In this document: positions 36,333 to 45,072 of the stretch, in pieces
Numbering within the stretch: position 1 is the first letter of the stretch
Layout of the letters: each line of letters starts with the position of its first letter
Source: BS750m-G69 sp964441235
Lineage (GTDB): Bacteria > Fidelibacterota > UBA2242
Assembly (NCBI GenBank): GCA_964441235.1
Contig: CAYTUQ010000009.1
Span: 23,989-87,988, forward strand
Length of the DNA: 64,000 nt
Reading direction: 5' to 3'
Notes under the pieces: generated by a model
Seen by the model: the letters and a program-made list of their open reading frames with translations, nothing else
Database searches by the model: none
Told to the model about the DNA's origin: nothing
Position numbers and translations under genes: made by a program

Positions 36333-36544
36333 TTAATCCTCTCTATTTTTGTAATTTTTGAATTAGGAAAAATTGAGTTCATTGTGCTGCTTACTGCAGC
36401 TATAACAATAGGGTTAATATCTGAAGATTTTTCCGGGAATATTATTACAATTAAGTGCATCACAATGGCAAGAATGAATAGCAAAAGGAAAACAGCTAAA
36501 AATGCTGAGATACAAATTGTTAATAAGCTGCTTGTTGTTATCAT
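36329..36544 (-). CDS. oadG: Oxaloacetate decarboxylase gamma-type small membrane subunit
   Basis: A 71-residue protein with one N-terminal transmembrane helix (about 5-38) and a soluble tail (SSDINPIVIAAVSSTMNSIF), as in OadG. Gamma subunits assemble the alpha and beta subunits and bind the metal. It overlaps oadA by four bases and is the first gene of the oad run. Small size makes sequence similarity weak; the call rests on topology and position. Confidence 0.75.
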   Translation of the reverse strand: MITTSSLLTICISAFLAVFLLLFILAIVMHLIVIIFPEKSSDINPIVIAAVSSTMNSIFPNSKITKIERIK

Positions 36545-36710
36545 CTATTTCCTCCATGATTGTTTATAAAGTAAAATGTGATGAATTTATATATGTTGGT
36601 AGAGGTTTATTCGATTTTCAATAATGCAAATCAAATTTTTTAGCTTTTGAAACTTACAAAATATATGAAATAATACGCAAGTTAATCTTGAAAAATATTT
36701 TAATGTTTGA

Positions 36711-37652
36711 TTAAGTATCTTGACTTTCGATGATTAATCTTCCATTAGAGATTTTGGGCTCAATGTCCTCTAATATCAATTCAAGATTTTCTCCAATACC
36801 TTTAACTTTACCGCTGTAATTTACGACAACACTTTCTTCAGGAGTATCTCTGCAAACTTTAACATACTTTCCGATGATTAAGGACCTTTTGATATAGATG
36901 TTCAGTAGTTTATAATATTTTCCATTAAGCAAGTTCTTTGTATTTGCATCCAGAAAGTGAATTAATCGTTGAAAAATCAGTTTCTGATCACATGATTTTT
37001 TACTCTTAACGAAATCTGAAAGAGATGCTACTTTAGGCACAAAGGGTGTTGGAGATATTCCAGGTGTTGTATTCACATTTAATCCAATTCCGAGAATTGC
37101 CCCTGTTAAAATTTTGCCCTGGCTCTGTGTATATGCTAATACTCCACATACTTTTGAGCTATCTATAAGTATATCATTAACCCATTTTACCATTGCTTTT
37201 CGCTTTAATTCCCTTATAGAATCAATTGTCTGGATGACAGAAACTGCAGATACGATTAAAAATCCCGTTGAGAAATGTTTGACCTCTTTTTGTGGAGCGA
37301 TGAAAGCAGAAAGCTGAATATTTCCCTTATCAGTGCTCCATGGTCTGTTTTTGAATCCATGGAAACCAATGCCGGATTTTGCTAAACAGAGTATTCTATC
37401 CGGGAGTTGAATATTTTCTTGAGCTAGTTTTATAAGAATGTCGAACTGGGAATACAAAGCGTTTTCAACTAAAAGAAGATATTTCCAACTGGTTCTTGTG
37501 CGGAGATTACACATATAAAGATCTTTTTTTTGAAGGAGTTTTTCTGTAAGTACTCGTATCTCATTATTAACTTTTTCAGCTGGGACCTTGGCCCATTTAT
37601 TTGAGTAGAGTATTTCCTCAGCAAAATCCAGACTATCTGTATATACTATCAT
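36711..37652 (-). CDS. Biotin--protein ligase family protein (atypical)
   Basis: The 313-residue product matches the BPL/LplA catalytic fold: VKWVNDILIDSSKVCGVLAY corresponds to the KWPNDI...K..GIL signature and GAILGIGLNVN to the conserved GIGLNVN. A C-terminal SH3-like domain follows (IGKYVKVCRDTPEE). The N-terminal loop is GFHGFKNRPWSTDKG instead of the usual GRGRxxR, and the protein has a ~90-residue unusual N-terminal part without a helix-turn-helix, so it is not a BirA-type repressor. It sits directly upstream (in transcription) of oadGAB, so it probably biotinylates OadA; loss of the normal loop is odd. Confidence 0.7.
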   Translation of the reverse strand: MIVYTDSLDFAEEILYSNKWAKVPAEKVNNEIRVLTEKLLQKKDLYMCNLRTRTSWKYLLLVENALYSQFDILIKLAQENIQLPDRILCLAKSGIGFHGFKNRPWSTDKGNIQLSAFIAPQKEVKHFSTGFLIVSAVSVIQTIDSIRELKRKAMVKWVNDILIDSSKVCGVLAYTQSQGKILTGAILGIGLNVNTTPGISPTPFVPKVASLSDFVKSKKSCDQKLIFQRLIHFLDANTKNLLNGKYYKLLNIYIKRSLIIGKYVKVCRDTPEESVVVNYSGKVKGIGENLELILEDIEPKISNGRLIIESQDT

Positions 37653-37693
37653 TGATTAAAAATAAATTGTACAGTTGAATAAAAGTATAAACG

Positions 37694-38827
37694 TTAGTGC
37701 GAAAAGTCTTTTAAAGATTTGTTCAGTTCTAAGAGCATGTTCCTAGTAATCGAAGTATCTTTATATGCTTCTTCTATTAAATCGGGACTGTTTTTTAATA
37801 TTTCAAAATCTTTTTTCCGACATGTGATTAAATTTCCAAGCGATTCCTTTATAGCCATTCCCAGTATAATCTGCTTTTTCCCTTTTTTAAAATAGCATTG
37901 AGGTCTGTTAGTCCTTTTTGGGGAAAAGGCTGCAATATATTCATCAGATTCCGGGTAATATTTCAATAAAATATTAACTCGACCTTCGGATTCTTTACCC
38001 TTTAGTGAGTTATTGTGTTCACCGAAATTGTATATATTGGGATATCTTTTAATATTTTTACTGATATGTAAAAGCTTATCCATGTAGAATCGACAAAATC
38101 GTAACATTATATTAGAGTTTTTAGTTGTAACAATATGAATTGGTCGTAGATAATTTTCAACTGAAAAAAGTTTGCAATTATGTGTCGAAATGATATTGTT
38201 TAAATAAGCATTTCCAATTGATTTACCTGCTAATAATGCCTGTATTTGCTGTTCGCCAATTAATTTATCCTTATATCCTGCCTGAAAATGAAAGTGAGGA
38301 CTTGAAGCGCCGGCAAGAGCGCCATTGAAATAAATAGAGAAGTGAGATAAATCTCTTGCAATTTCAATCATGTCATGAAAATGTCCGGTTATTACCTGCT
38401 TCTTATGTTTAACGGAAGAGATTGTTAGATCTCCTGGCAGTGTTATGCCGGGATTTGCTAAAGCTATGTACCTTTTATCTTTAATGAGTATTCCACGCTG
38501 TCCTTTATCTAATTCGCAAAGAAGGCATCTTTCCGGATTAATATTATTAACATTATTTTCAAATGTGTCGGATTTAAGACTTGGAGTTCTGGTCTTATTC
38601 AAAACCAATTTAACAGGTATGCCATTAACTTTAACTTCAGCAGATTGCTCTTTTGAAAAAATTTTCATGTTATTTATTAATCTAGACCAGCCAACAGTTG
38701 GATCCATCTGCTGTAATAGCATAGCTTCAGTACGGAGGTTGTTGTCTATTTTACTATTCTTTTGTTCCAATTGTGCGAAGAAACGGGTTAGCTCTGTGTC
38801 TGAAAGATGTCGCTCTTTTATTTTCAT
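37694..38827 (-). CDS. DUF4922 protein, HIT/GalT-like nucleotidyltransferase fold
   Basis: A 377-residue protein. The DUF4922 signature is visible: CLLCELDKGQRGILIKDKRY, YIALANPGITLPGDLTI, and ASSPHFHFQAGYKD, where HxHxQ recalls the active site of galactose-1-phosphate uridylyltransferase-like and HIT enzymes. Activity is not established for the family; a nucleotide-sugar or nucleotidyl phosphorylase role is possible. It lies 42 bases upstream of the biotin-ligase gene and downstream of the broken glycosyltransferase gene, consistent with sugar-related metabolism. Confidence 0.75.
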   Translation of the reverse strand: MKIKERHLSDTELTRFFAQLEQKNSKIDNNLRTEAMLLQQMDPTVGWSRLINNMKIFSKEQSAEVKVNGIPVKLVLNKTRTPSLKSDTFENNVNNINPERCLLCELDKGQRGILIKDKRYIALANPGITLPGDLTISSVKHKKQVITGHFHDMIEIARDLSHFSIYFNGALAGASSPHFHFQAGYKDKLIGEQQIQALLAGKSIGNAYLNNIISTHNCKLFSVENYLRPIHIVTTKNSNIMLRFCRFYMDKLLHISKNIKRYPNIYNFGEHNNSLKGKESEGRVNILLKYYPESDEYIAAFSPKRTNRPQCYFKKGKKQIILGMAIKESLGNLITCRKKDFEILKNSPDLIEEAYKDTSITRNMLLELNKSLKDFSH

Positions 38828-38959
38828 ATTAAAATTATAAGTTTATACTAACAGTGTATTTCTTTGTGCATTTTCGTAAGGTATGATTTGCAGTGTATAA
38901 ATTGTATTTCGGGAATTCTTTGAACTTGTTAAAAATGTGATATTCGGTTCTCACTACTC

Positions 38960-40015
38960 TTAAAAACCAACCCTATTATTGTATTTGTGATAGTAACTAT
39001 TACATAATACAAGGTGCTTTAATTCCTCAATAATAGAAATTTTAAAAGAATATTTTGCATAATTCTTTTTAATTAATATGTCTGTTCCTAATTCTTCACT
39101 ATCTGTGTTTGCACTGTGTCTAACTGCGATATAGTTTGCTTCGTCCAGGTTTCTCTTGATTAAGAATCCTTGTTTTAACATTTGATCAGAAAGAGCGGCA
39201 TCCTCTCCATAAAGAAGGTCAGGATAGCCTCCAGCAGCAAGAATGGCTTCTTTTCTATAATAGCGTGGTGCGCCAGGCCCTGGAATACACATTTGCAGGA
39301 TAGGATTGTTTTGGTCGCATAGATATTCATCATGAGTAACAATTTGGTAATCCAAAATAAGTTCTCCCGTTTCTGAATCCCTTGAAGCAGTTTGATATAT
39401 ACCAATAATAGCTGCTGCATCAGTTTGTTTGAACTGCTTGATTATTTTCGTAACAGGGTCAGCGGTAAGGATGTCGTCAAAGACTCGTGAGTTAATAAAT
39501 GGTTTCGAAACAGCAATAAGTGAACCGTGAGAAAAAAGCATTGGGTTATTACTTCTACGAGGTACTATTATGTTTGATGGATCATAACCTGGTTTTAAAT
39601 GCTGAATTACTGGTTTAGTTCCTTCAATGTTATCAGTAAGATATTCATAATGATCGCTTATAATGAAGCCTGCTTTTATTGTAGTATAAGCATCCATAAA
39701 GGCTTTGATAGTTTCTGAATTGATATAGATATCATCGCCGGGAGTAGGGATGAAGAGTAGGTCAACATCCAGTAATCCTTCTCTCTGGGTCTTAAGAATC
39801 GCTCGTGAGAAATTCTTATAAGTTCCATAAGTCATAGAAATTCGCTATTTGAACTTTTCGGGAAAATTCTTAAGAAGATTATTTGATCCCTCGGATATGA
39901 TAACGATTTTGGTATTTTTTGATGTATTTTCAAGTGTTCTCTGAATAGTTGTTTTAAGTTGTTCTAATCCATTAGGGTCTGATTTACTTGCTATAAATAC
40001 AATAGATGTTTTCAT
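38960..40015 (-). pseudogene. GT-A-type glycosyltransferase interrupted by in-frame TAG
   Basis: From the ATG at 40015, behind AAGGTG, the frame reads MKTSIVFIASKSDPNGLEQL and on to KNFPEKFK, then a TAG at 39845-39847, then continues in the same frame RISMTYGTYKNFSRAIL for 291 more residues. Together about 350 residues make a complete-looking family-2/GT-A-like transferase: a nucleotide-binding Rossmann start, LLFIPTPGDDIYINS (DxD-like) and PRYYRKEAILAAGGYPDLLY...EDAALS. The frame shows no other defect, so this is a recent nonsense mutation, a sequence error or, less likely, recoding. The downstream part has an ATG at 39835 but would lack the nucleotide-binding start. Confidence 0.65.
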
Positions 40016-40301
40016 TTTTTCACCTTTATAAATTGATTAAGGTATATTTTTAGTTGTCTCCAGTTTAAGCAAAATGCTACAAAAAGCGATAGAATCAAGA
40101 AAGTAGGTTGGTTCTAATTTTTTCATATTGTTTTTTTATCAAAAAAGTTCCTATTAATTAACAATTCTCATCAATATTCAAAGTTATTAAATATTGAATA
40201 CAAAATACAGGGTGGTATAAGAATTAGCAAAATGTTTATTTTGAGATATAAAATGCTTTTTGTATTTTCTCGAAATTCTAAAATGATAAGGAGAGTTGAA
40301 A

Positions 40302-40790
40302 ATGAATAGAGTAGAGAATCATAGCTGGCTGAAATACTTTTTTATTTTATTAATGTCATTGTTGATTGTGCAGGGATGTGAGAAGAGAAAAGTGAAAGAT
40401 AGAGAAAATTCTGTTCCGTGTATAAATTGGATCTACGATATTGATTCTGTATTATCCTTGGGAAAGAGAGAAAATAAGCTATTGATGATTGATTTTATGG
40501 CTGAATGGTGTCAGCCTTGCCACAAAATGGAGGATTCAACTTTCAGTCATTCTGAAGTTATTAAAAAGTCATCATTTTTTATACCTGTGAGGATTGATGT
40601 TGATAAACAGGGGAAAATTGCAATTAAATATAATGGCAATGCTAGAAAGTATGGCGGAATTGGAATTCCTAATATATTATTCATGGATAGTGATGAAAAG
40701 GTGTTCAAATATATAGTAGGATACTATGACCACGAGGCATTTCTTGCTGTATTGGACTCAGTATTAAATGACTATCAATATCTAAAATAA
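40302..40790 (+). CDS. Thioredoxin-fold lipoprotein (DsbD-gamma/thioredoxin_7-like)
   Basis: The product (162 aa) has a lipoprotein signal (lipobox IVQGC near residue 25) and a thioredoxin-like domain with the active motif AEWCQPCHKME and the cis-Pro segment GGIGIPNILFMDSDEK. Such proteins reduce or isomerise disulfides in the periplasm. The ATG at 40302 follows AAGGAGAG at good spacing; an upstream TTG at 40296 is less likely. No partner redox gene (DsbD) is visible nearby. Confidence 0.82.
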   Translation: MNRVENHSWLKYFFILLMSLLIVQGCEKRKVKDRENSVPCINWIYDIDSVLSLGKRENKLLMIDFMAEWCQPCHKMEDSTFSHSEVIKKSSFFIPVRIDVDKQGKIAIKYNGNARKYGGIGIPNILFMDSDEKVFKYIVGYYDHEAFLAVLDSVLNDYQYLK

Positions 40791-40802
40791 ATACTCATTT
40801 TA

Positions 40803-41012
40803 ATGAAGCATCTTTCAATTATTGTTTTAACTATTCTATCTGTTATCCTAAATATATTGGCAGCAGAAAGTGACTATGTACCGAAAAAAATTGGTGAGAG
40901 TTGCGAAAATTTACCTGTTAAAGAAAGTTGCAGTGTAATCAATTTATGGAAGCCACAAGTAATATTAGTCCCTTACAAATCAAATTCTTGCTTTTTTGTT
41001 CACCCCGTGTAA
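40803..41012 (+). pseudogene. Truncated secreted protein running into repeat DNA
   Basis: The frame gives 69 residues with a clear signal peptide (MKHLSIIVLTILSVILNILA) and a short mature part (VPKKIGESCENLPVKESC), then ends inside the first copy of the TTCACCCCGTGTAATA repeat. There is no strong ribosome binding site; it starts 12 bases after the thioredoxin-like gene. It looks like the 5' end of a cotranscribed secreted protein cut off by repeat expansion. Family not recognised. Confidence 0.4.
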
Positions 41013-41300
41013 TAAGTTCACCCCGTTAGATACTACTAATTATTGTTATTTGGAAAATATAGAAAGATGCCAAAATTATCTTGTTTAAATGCACTTATTT
41101 TAATGTTATCTCACGGGGTGAATCCCGTTAGATACTTGCTATTTAAAAATCGAATATCTACCTGGGCTTATTATCTAACGGGGTAAATTAAAAGATAATA
41201 AAAGATGAATTCACCCTGTGTAATAATAAATGTAAGGATAATGGTTAATAAAAGTGAAAAAATATTACACGGGGTAAAGGCACTATTACACGGGGTAAAG
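40999..41300. repeat. Cluster of short direct and inverted ACGGGGTGAA-type repeats
   Basis: Variants of TTACACGGGGT(G/A)AA occur in both orientations at 40999-41014, 41111-41122, 41210-41229, 41263-41279 and 41284-41300, and a sister motif TATCTAACGGGGTAAA at 41017-41032 (inverted), 41124-41134 (inverted, partial) and 41172-41187. Spacing is irregular, so it is not CRISPR. The facing copies could fold into hairpins. No coding potential is seen. Confidence 0.7.
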
Positions 41301-41749
41301 AAAATTTGGATTTCTCGACGGTAAAAAGCATAATTTTTATATCAAATTGTCCCAGAGGGACGCCTTTGGTGCAAATATCAAATATTAAATATCAAATTTT
41401 TTCAGAGATACCTGTGACGCAAATTATTTTTTTTATTTGTGATTGTTTTTACAAAAACACTTTGTTTAGTAAGTTCTGAATATTAAATTAAAATTATGAT
41501 AGCGATTAGAAATTATCCCCCCCCCCTCCTCAAGAACTTATAAGCGTATTTACTGAAACCAATTTAAGAAGTCGCAGCTATAATGACTGGATATATTTAT
41601 TTAAAATAAAATCAAAATGTCCATTACCCTTCAGATAAGTGGGGTTGCCTCCTTATCCACAAGCCAGAGTAATAGGCAGGTAACCTTAAAATAAAATTTT
41701 GAACTAGTCTTAATAATTTTATGAATAAATTTAAACGAGGAGATTTGTA
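41301..41749. other. Non-coding spacer with C10 tract upstream of lipoprotein gene
   Basis: Contains a dispersed CCCAGAGGGACGCCTTTGGT motif (41351-41370) and a run of ten C at 41517-41526 in an otherwise AT-rich stretch, about 225 bases before the next gene. No RNA gene or ORF is recognised. Confidence 0.5.
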
Positions 41750-42943
41750 ATGAATAAGCATAAAAACAATTTCTTGATTATTTTATCAATTGCATTAATT
41801 TTTATCATGTTCACAATCTCATGTGAGAAAAACAGTTTAGAATATTCCGATGATATTATAGCCTCCAAGCAGCCTTTACCCGATCTTAGTAAAACCTTAG
41901 ATCTTGAAAATTACATTATAATGCCGCTTATAGAAAAGTTGCTGGATAACACGGAATGGATAGATGAACATGCACTTCAGACTATTGAATTAAAGGATTA
42001 TATTCCTTTATCAAATCTGAATCTAAAGACGCCGATAAATCTGAAAGAGATGCAGATTCCGGAAAAATATCCTATTCACACTGAAACGATGTTTTGGTAT
42101 GACAACGCCCTGTATGAGATTGTGATTGAAGTCGCCTATGGTTCCAAAAAGTCATTCAAAGACAAATCACCTTCCGCCATTAAAAGTCAATTCGGCATTG
42201 CATTCGACACCGATTTCTTTTCAGATGATCCAGTTGGAACCGTTTATACAAAGAACTTTAAGACAAACAAGACAGACGCTAAAAAATTTGATTTGTCCAA
42301 AATGCCTAACTATCCGGTTTTCCTTGTTTGTTTTTATGAAAAGCCAAAAAGGGATAGAATTCTTGCAAAAACAAGCGCAACATCAGGGTATTATCTTGTT
42401 TTGTATGAAATCATGGCTTATACGAAAAATGAGGGATCCAGTTGTATGGAGGTCGAATTATATATCGATATTCAAGACCCCACTGAATACTATGAAAAAA
42501 GAGCTGAATGGTTATTTAACGGTCATAACTATTATGATGCGGCAGGTAGATTGCGGACATTCATGGATATCAACGATAAGAACAAGCTTTATCGTAGTAC
42601 AGCAGGAATCGCGATTCTTAAATTGACCAGTACTCCCCAAATGATTATCGCCATTGAAGATGATAAACAATCAGGTTGGCACCAAAATGACAAAAGTGGT
42701 TCAGATGGCCATGGAATTTATCATATTCATGATGATTATGTAACCGGATGGAGTTTTGACCCCTACGGATACGAATCTTTTCCAGGACGAAAGTTCTATA
42801 TTAACGGCGATCCTAGCAATGACGATGACGTTTTCTGGGATAGTGAACTAGAAAAGGCAAAATTAACTACTGTTCCCAGCGGATACCTTTATATCTATAC
42901 CGATGACTTTTACTATAAATTAAGAAAGGAATATATTCAGTGA
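41750..42943 (+). CDS. Hypothetical secreted lipoprotein
   Basis: A 397-residue protein with a lipoprotein signal (lipobox FTISCEKN near residue 26). The mature part contains NPxYD-free, Asp/Tyr-rich sequence, an apparent segment ELYIDIQDPTEYYEKRAEWL and a C-terminal HGIYHIHDDYVTGWSFDPYG with DDD-rich turns that may bind calcium. I do not recognise the family with confidence. An ACGAGGAGATTT ribosome site precedes the ATG. A strong hairpin separates it from the DUF4249 genes. Confidence 0.7.
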   Translation: MNKHKNNFLIILSIALIFIMFTISCEKNSLEYSDDIIASKQPLPDLSKTLDLENYIIMPLIEKLLDNTEWIDEHALQTIELKDYIPLSNLNLKTPINLKEMQIPEKYPIHTETMFWYDNALYEIVIEVAYGSKKSFKDKSPSAIKSQFGIAFDTDFFSDDPVGTVYTKNFKTNKTDAKKFDLSKMPNYPVFLVCFYEKPKRDRILAKTSATSGYYLVLYEIMAYTKNEGSSCMEVELYIDIQDPTEYYEKRAEWLFNGHNYYDAAGRLRTFMDINDKNKLYRSTAGIAILKLTSTPQMIIAIEDDKQSGWHQNDKSGSDGHGIYHIHDDYVTGWSFDPYGYESFPGRKFYINGDPSNDDDVFWDSELEKAKLTTVPSGYLYIYTDDFYYKLRKEYIQ

Positions 42944-42953
42944 TTTAATGAGA

Positions 42954-42988
42954 GGGATTCCTGCAAAGTTAATCTCTGCAGGAATCCC
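42954..42988 (+). terminator. Perfect 12-bp-stem hairpin after the lipoprotein gene
   Basis: GGGATTCCTGCA (42954-42965) and TGCAGGAATCCC (42977-42988) form a perfect stem around an 11-base loop, starting 11 bases after the stop at 42943. A T-run does not follow directly, so it may be an attenuator or processing site rather than a full terminator. It argues against the upstream ATG (42948) as the DUF4249 start. Confidence 0.55.
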
Positions 42989-43019
42989 ACTTATTATCTA
43001 CAAAAAACGGAGCATATAT

Positions 43020-44030
43020 GTGAAAAAATTATTGCTGATTTACTTTATCACAGTATTATTCCTATCCCATTGCAGCACGGACCCTGTAGTCTACCAGGAA
43101 AGGCGAGATGATGATTATTTCGTATTCTGCCTGCTATACCGTGAGGATGACCCTACAATTGATCCAGTTCGGAATACTAGAGGTATAGGTGGGAATATTG
43201 ATGAAACGATGTGTAATCTTTTTCATAATCGGTTTGAATATCAAAAGTACTCTTTCGTTTATCTTCAGAGAATTCTGTTTCTGACCGACCTTGCCACCAG
43301 TCGCAGTTCTGATGATTTTGGCATTGAGGGCGCTGATGTCAGGATATATACACCGGACAGCGTTATCGTGTTGGCAGATAGCGGTAACGGTTTTTATTTC
43401 ATGCCGATATTTGCCAGACAGGGGGAGCACTATCGCCTGGAAATCAAAACGCCGGACGGCAGTTTGCTTTCATCGGAGACAACCATCCAGGACATTCCGA
43501 ATTCCACAGTCTTTTCCGGTTTTTCCCAGGGCGATACACTATGGGTTACTGCCGACTCTATCGGGCCTGACTACCGCTATAACCTCAACAGATTTAAACA
43601 TTCGAATCCTACAGATATTTATCTGAATCCGCTTCCTGAAAATATCTATTTTATAGGCCCGTGGCGATGGTCTTCTAGTGTTGATCACCCTCCTTTTTTC
43701 AATTCAGGAATAGAATACCAATCAGACGAAGGTGAACGCTCTTTTATATATTGTGATATTTATGATGATATTTATGGAATTAATAATAATTCAATTTCGC
43801 TCCGTGGTTTTTCGCGTAATCCCTCAAATTTTAGAGGTAAAATGTATCCGGATGCCTTTTTCAATCTATATTTTTGTGATTTAGGGTTTTACTTAGCTAT
43901 TAGATTAATGGAGAATACTGAGGATCCGGATGCACTACAGAAATATTCGAACATTGAGGGTGGATATGGCGTCTTCGGTTCCTTTCCAAAACCCCAAAAA
44001 TTCCCATTTGTCCTGGCTATAAGGGAGTAA
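43020..44030 (+). CDS. DUF4249 lipoprotein, copy 1
   Basis: The start is best placed at the GTG at 43020, with GGAG seven bases upstream and a lipoprotein signal beginning at once (VKKLLLIYFITVLFLSHC); an ATG at 42948 would translate a hairpin. The ~336-residue product has the DUF4249 pattern: GADVRIYTPDSVIVLADSG, then RQGEHYRLEIKTPDG and the SSETTIQDIPNS segment. DUF4249 lipoproteins usually accompany TonB receptors in this bacterial group. It is about 80% like the next gene; the pair precedes a TonB receptor, so they are likely surface partners of that receptor. Confidence 0.8.
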   Translation: MKKLLLIYFITVLFLSHCSTDPVVYQERRDDDYFVFCLLYREDDPTIDPVRNTRGIGGNIDETMCNLFHNRFEYQKYSFVYLQRILFLTDLATSRSSDDFGIEGADVRIYTPDSVIVLADSGNGFYFMPIFARQGEHYRLEIKTPDGSLLSSETTIQDIPNSTVFSGFSQGDTLWVTADSIGPDYRYNLNRFKHSNPTDIYLNPLPENIYFIGPWRWSSSVDHPPFFNSGIEYQSDEGERSFIYCDIYDDIYGINNNSISLRGFSRNPSNFRGKMYPDAFFNLYFCDLGFYLAIRLMENTEDPDALQKYSNIEGGYGVFGSFPKPQKFPFVLAIRE

Positions 44031-44035
44031 TAGCA

Positions 44036-45067
44036 ATGGCAATAAGTAACAACCTTAAATATACGAGACTTCACATACATGTGAAAAAATTCTTGCTTAT
44101 TTCCTTTATCACAGTATCATTCCTATCCCATTGCAGTACAGACCCTGTAGTCTACAAGGAAAGGCGAGATGATGATTATTTCGTATTCTGCCTGCTATAC
44201 CGCGAGGATGACCCTACAATTGATCCAGTTCGGGATATTAGAGGTATAGGTGGGAATATTGATCAAACGATGTCTAATCTTTTTTATCATCGGTTTGAAT
44301 ATCGAAAGTACTCTTTCGTTTATCTTCAGAGAATTCTGTTTCTAACCGACATTGCCACCGGTCGCAGTTCTGATGATTTTGGCGTTGAGGGCGCTGATGT
44401 CAGGGTATATACGCCGGACAGCGTTATCGTGCTGGCAGATAGCGGTAGCGGTTTTTATTTCATGCCGATTTTTGCCAGACAGGGACAGCATTATCGCCTG
44501 GAAATTAAAACACCAGACGGCAGTATCATTTCATCGGAAACAACCGTCCCGGACATTCCGAATTCCGCAGTCTTTTCCGGTTTTTCCCAAGGCGATACAC
44601 TATGGGTTACTGCCGACTCTATTGGGCCTGACGACCGCCCAGACCTCAACGGATATAAACATTCAAATCCTACAGATATTTATCTGAATCCACTTCCTGA
44701 AAATATCTATTTTGAAGACGCGGGCCTCAATTCAGAAATATATTGGCAAACAGATGAAGGTGAACGCTTTGTTACATCTTTTATATATTGTGGTGTTTAT
44801 GATGATATTTATAAAGTTAATAATAATTACATTTCATTAAGCGGTTTTTCGCGAAAACCTTCAAAATATAGAGGTCAAATAGACCCGGGTGCCTGGTTCA
44901 ATCTATATTTTTGTGATTTAGGGTTTTACTTAGCGATAAAATTGCGGATTAATGACGAAGTTCCAGATGCACTGCAGAAATATTCGAATATTAAGGGTGG
45001 ATATGGCGTCTTCGGTTCCTTTCCAATACCACAACAATACCCATTTGTACTGGCTATAAGGGAGTAA
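44036..45067 (+). CDS. DUF4249 lipoprotein, copy 2
   Basis: A 343-residue tandem copy of the preceding gene. Its first ten or so residues (MAISNNLKYT) do not match copy 1 but match the start of the TonB receptor downstream (MAISNNLQYT), including the shared upstream AAGGGAG ribosome site. So the duplication carried the receptor's leader and fused it ahead of the lipoprotein signal (VKKFLLISFITVSFLSHC). The lipobox Cys is at about residue 33. The DUF4249 region keeps all segments of copy 1 but differs by small indels after residue 225. Confidence 0.8.
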   Translation: MAISNNLKYTRLHIHVKKFLLISFITVSFLSHCSTDPVVYKERRDDDYFVFCLLYREDDPTIDPVRDIRGIGGNIDQTMSNLFYHRFEYRKYSFVYLQRILFLTDIATGRSSDDFGVEGADVRVYTPDSVIVLADSGSGFYFMPIFARQGQHYRLEIKTPDGSIISSETTVPDIPNSAVFSGFSQGDTLWVTADSIGPDDRPDLNGYKHSNPTDIYLNPLPENIYFEDAGLNSEIYWQTDEGERFVTSFIYCGVYDDIYKVNNNYISLSGFSRKPSKYRGQIDPGAWFNLYFCDLGFYLAIKLRINDEVPDALQKYSNIKGGYGVFGSFPIPQQYPFVLAIRE

Positions 45068-45072
45068 TAGCA

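Noticed and set aside
40999..41300. CRISPR array
   Set aside because: Repeats are short, in both orientations and irregularly spaced, and no cas gene is nearby.
42948..43019. N-terminal extension of the first DUF4249 gene from ATG 42948
   Set aside because: The extension is encoded by a perfect hairpin and lacks a ribosome site; the GTG at 43020 has GGAG and starts the signal peptide.
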